Positions 63,206 through 64,000 of a DNA stretch of 64,000 nt are shown here, one piece after another. The notes under the pieces were generated by a model that saw only the letters and a list, made by a program, of their open reading frames with translations, did not search any database and had not been told where the DNA came from. Source of the stretch: Stenotrophomonas sp. 364. Its GTDB lineage: Bacteria; Pseudomonadota; Gammaproteobacteria; Xanthomonadales; Xanthomonadaceae. The stretch is from NCBI RefSeq assembly GCF_009832905.1, contig NZ_CP047135.1:536001-600000 (forward strand). The letters run 5' to 3'. The number at the start of each line of letters is the position of its first letter. Position 1 is the first letter of the stretch. The translations under genes and the position numbers were made by a program.

Positions 63206-63310
63206 AGGTGCCGGTCAGGCCGGTGCAGGACACGCCGTAAACCCGTCCCTGGGGGCTCGTGGTCCGCATCCATGCGGCCCAACGGTCCTGCACCGGCCTG
63301 CCCGCCACCT
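63206..63310. repeat. Long palindrome, copy C
   Basis: Arms AGGTGCCGGTCAGGCCGGTG and CACCGGCCTGCCCGCCACCT. The inside has GGACACGCCGTAAACCCGTC, CTGGGGGCTCGTGG and CCAACGGTCC, the same core as A1 and A2 with different arms. Length is 105 bp. It lies in the 388-base gap between tdh and the S46 peptidase. Confidence 0.7.
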
Positions 63311-63338
63311 CCAGCCGGCTGCCCGTGCCCGCGGGGAC

Positions 63339-63361
63339 GTAGAGCCGGGCTCTGCCCGGCT
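63339..63361. repeat. GTAG palindrome (SMAG/REP-like)
   Basis: GTAGAGCCGGGC-TCT-GCCCGGCT, 29 bases after long palindrome copy C. Confidence 0.7.
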
Positions 63362-63468
63362 GGCATCCCCGGCTGGCATCTGCCGGCGGGCAACCCATGA
63401 CTTCCGGGCTTCGGGCCGGGGCAGGGGGCTGGGCTACACTCGGCGGTTCTTTCACCAGGGGCTGCTCA

Positions 63469-64000
63469 ATGCGCTCGAACCTGCTCGCTTTCTCCGTCGT
63501 CGCCAGCCTTGGGCTGGTCCAGGTCGCCCATGCCGCTGAAGGCATGTGGGTGCCGCAGCAGCTGCCGGAGATTGCCGGGCCGCTCAAGCAGGCCGGCCTG
63601 AAGCTGTCGGCCGAGCAGATCTCCAACCTCACCGGCGATCCGATGGGCGCGGTGGTGGCGTTGGGCGGCTGCACGGCAAGCTTCGTGTCCCCGCAGGGTC
63701 TGGTGGTGACCAACCACCATTGCGCGTACGGCGCGATCCAGTTGAACTCGACCGCCGAGAAGAACCTGATCAAGGACGGCTTCAACGCGCCGACCCTGAA
63801 GGATGAACTGAGCGCCGGCCCGAATGCGCGCGTGTTCGTGCTCGACCAGATCACCGACGTGACCGCGCAGGCCAAGGCCGCGATCGCCGCCGCCGGCAAG
63901 GACCCGCTGGCTCGCACCCGCGCGCTGGATGCCTTCGACAAGGCCCAGACCGCCGCCTGCGAAGCCGATGCCGGTTTCCGCTGCCGTCTCTTCAGCTTCT
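63469..64000 (+). CDS. S46-family dipeptidyl peptidase, N-terminal part (cut by window end)
   Basis: The first 177 codons are present. A signal peptide ([13 protein letters not shown]) is followed by [13 protein letters not shown], the usual mature start of DPP7/DPP11-type S46 peptidases. The catalytic His is in [13 protein letters not shown] near residue 84. These enzymes remove dipeptides from peptides in the periplasm, supporting growth on amino acids. The catalytic Asp and Ser lie beyond the window. Confidence 0.9.
   Translation, partial: MRSNLLAFSVVASLGLVQVAHAAEGMWVPQQLPEIAGPLKQAGLKLSAEQISNLTGDPMGAVVALGGCTASFVSPQGLVVTNHHCAYGAIQLNSTAEKNLIKDGFNAPTLKDELSAGPNARVFVLDQITDVTAQAKAAIAAAGKDPLARTRALDAFDKAQTAACEADAGFRCRLFSF

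Overview
The window is GC-rich bacterial chromosome from a gammaproteobacterium of the Xanthomonadaceae, most likely Stenotrophomonas or a very close relative. The evidence is the many short GTAG-headed palindromes that match the SMAG/REP type described in Stenotrophomonas maltophilia, the TorF-type porin, the S46 peptidase, the class II DAHP synthase and the xanthomonad-style TonB receptor. The genus is an inference; no rRNA gene or other decisive marker is present.

Positions 1-30500 are one long block of translation and transcription genes on the plus strand: the end of rplK, rplA, rplJ, rplL, rpoB, rpoC; then the str group (rpsL, rpsG, fusA, tuf); the S10 group (rpsJ to rpsQ); the spc group (rplN to secY); and the alpha group (rpsM, rpsK, rpsD, rpoA, rplQ). 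Spacing within each group is tight. The larger gaps (rplA-rplJ, rplL-rpoB, rpoC-rpsL, tuf-rpsJ, rpsN-rpsH, secY-rpsM, rpoA-rplQ) carry promoter-like sequences, hairpins or attenuators, so regulation is concentrated there. rpmJ is not found after secY.

Positions 30500-64000 hold ordinary chromosomal genes in short units: dsbB (disulfide bond formation); a TonB-dependent receptor divergent from a class II DAHP synthase; an MscS-type channel; a lipoprotein amidase; a small DUF2127-like membrane protein; typA; ppiB; mdh; an AraC regulator divergent from an aldo/keto reductase and an NTF2-like protein; prpE; a possibly frameshifted small membrane protein; an unknown protein and a suppressor-of-fused-domain protein; a glutathione S-transferase; a SleB-type hydrolase; fadH; a YczE-like membrane protein; a zinc-free MDR reductase; an OmpA-family protein; two small exported proteins with a shared motif on either side of a pseudouridine synthase; kbl and tdh (threonine to glycine) separated by an oppositely oriented porin; and the start of an S46 peptidase.

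No phage, insertion sequence, CRISPR array, tRNA or rRNA gene was seen. The least explained structure is intergenic: a family of long imperfect palindromes (about 100-190 bp) at three loci, two of which have the same head-to-head pairing; a 62-bp near-perfect palindrome next to a second perfect hairpin and a terminator between fadH and the YczE-like gene; and a perfect 13-bp hairpin whose 3' arm holds the ribosome binding site of the MscS-type channel.
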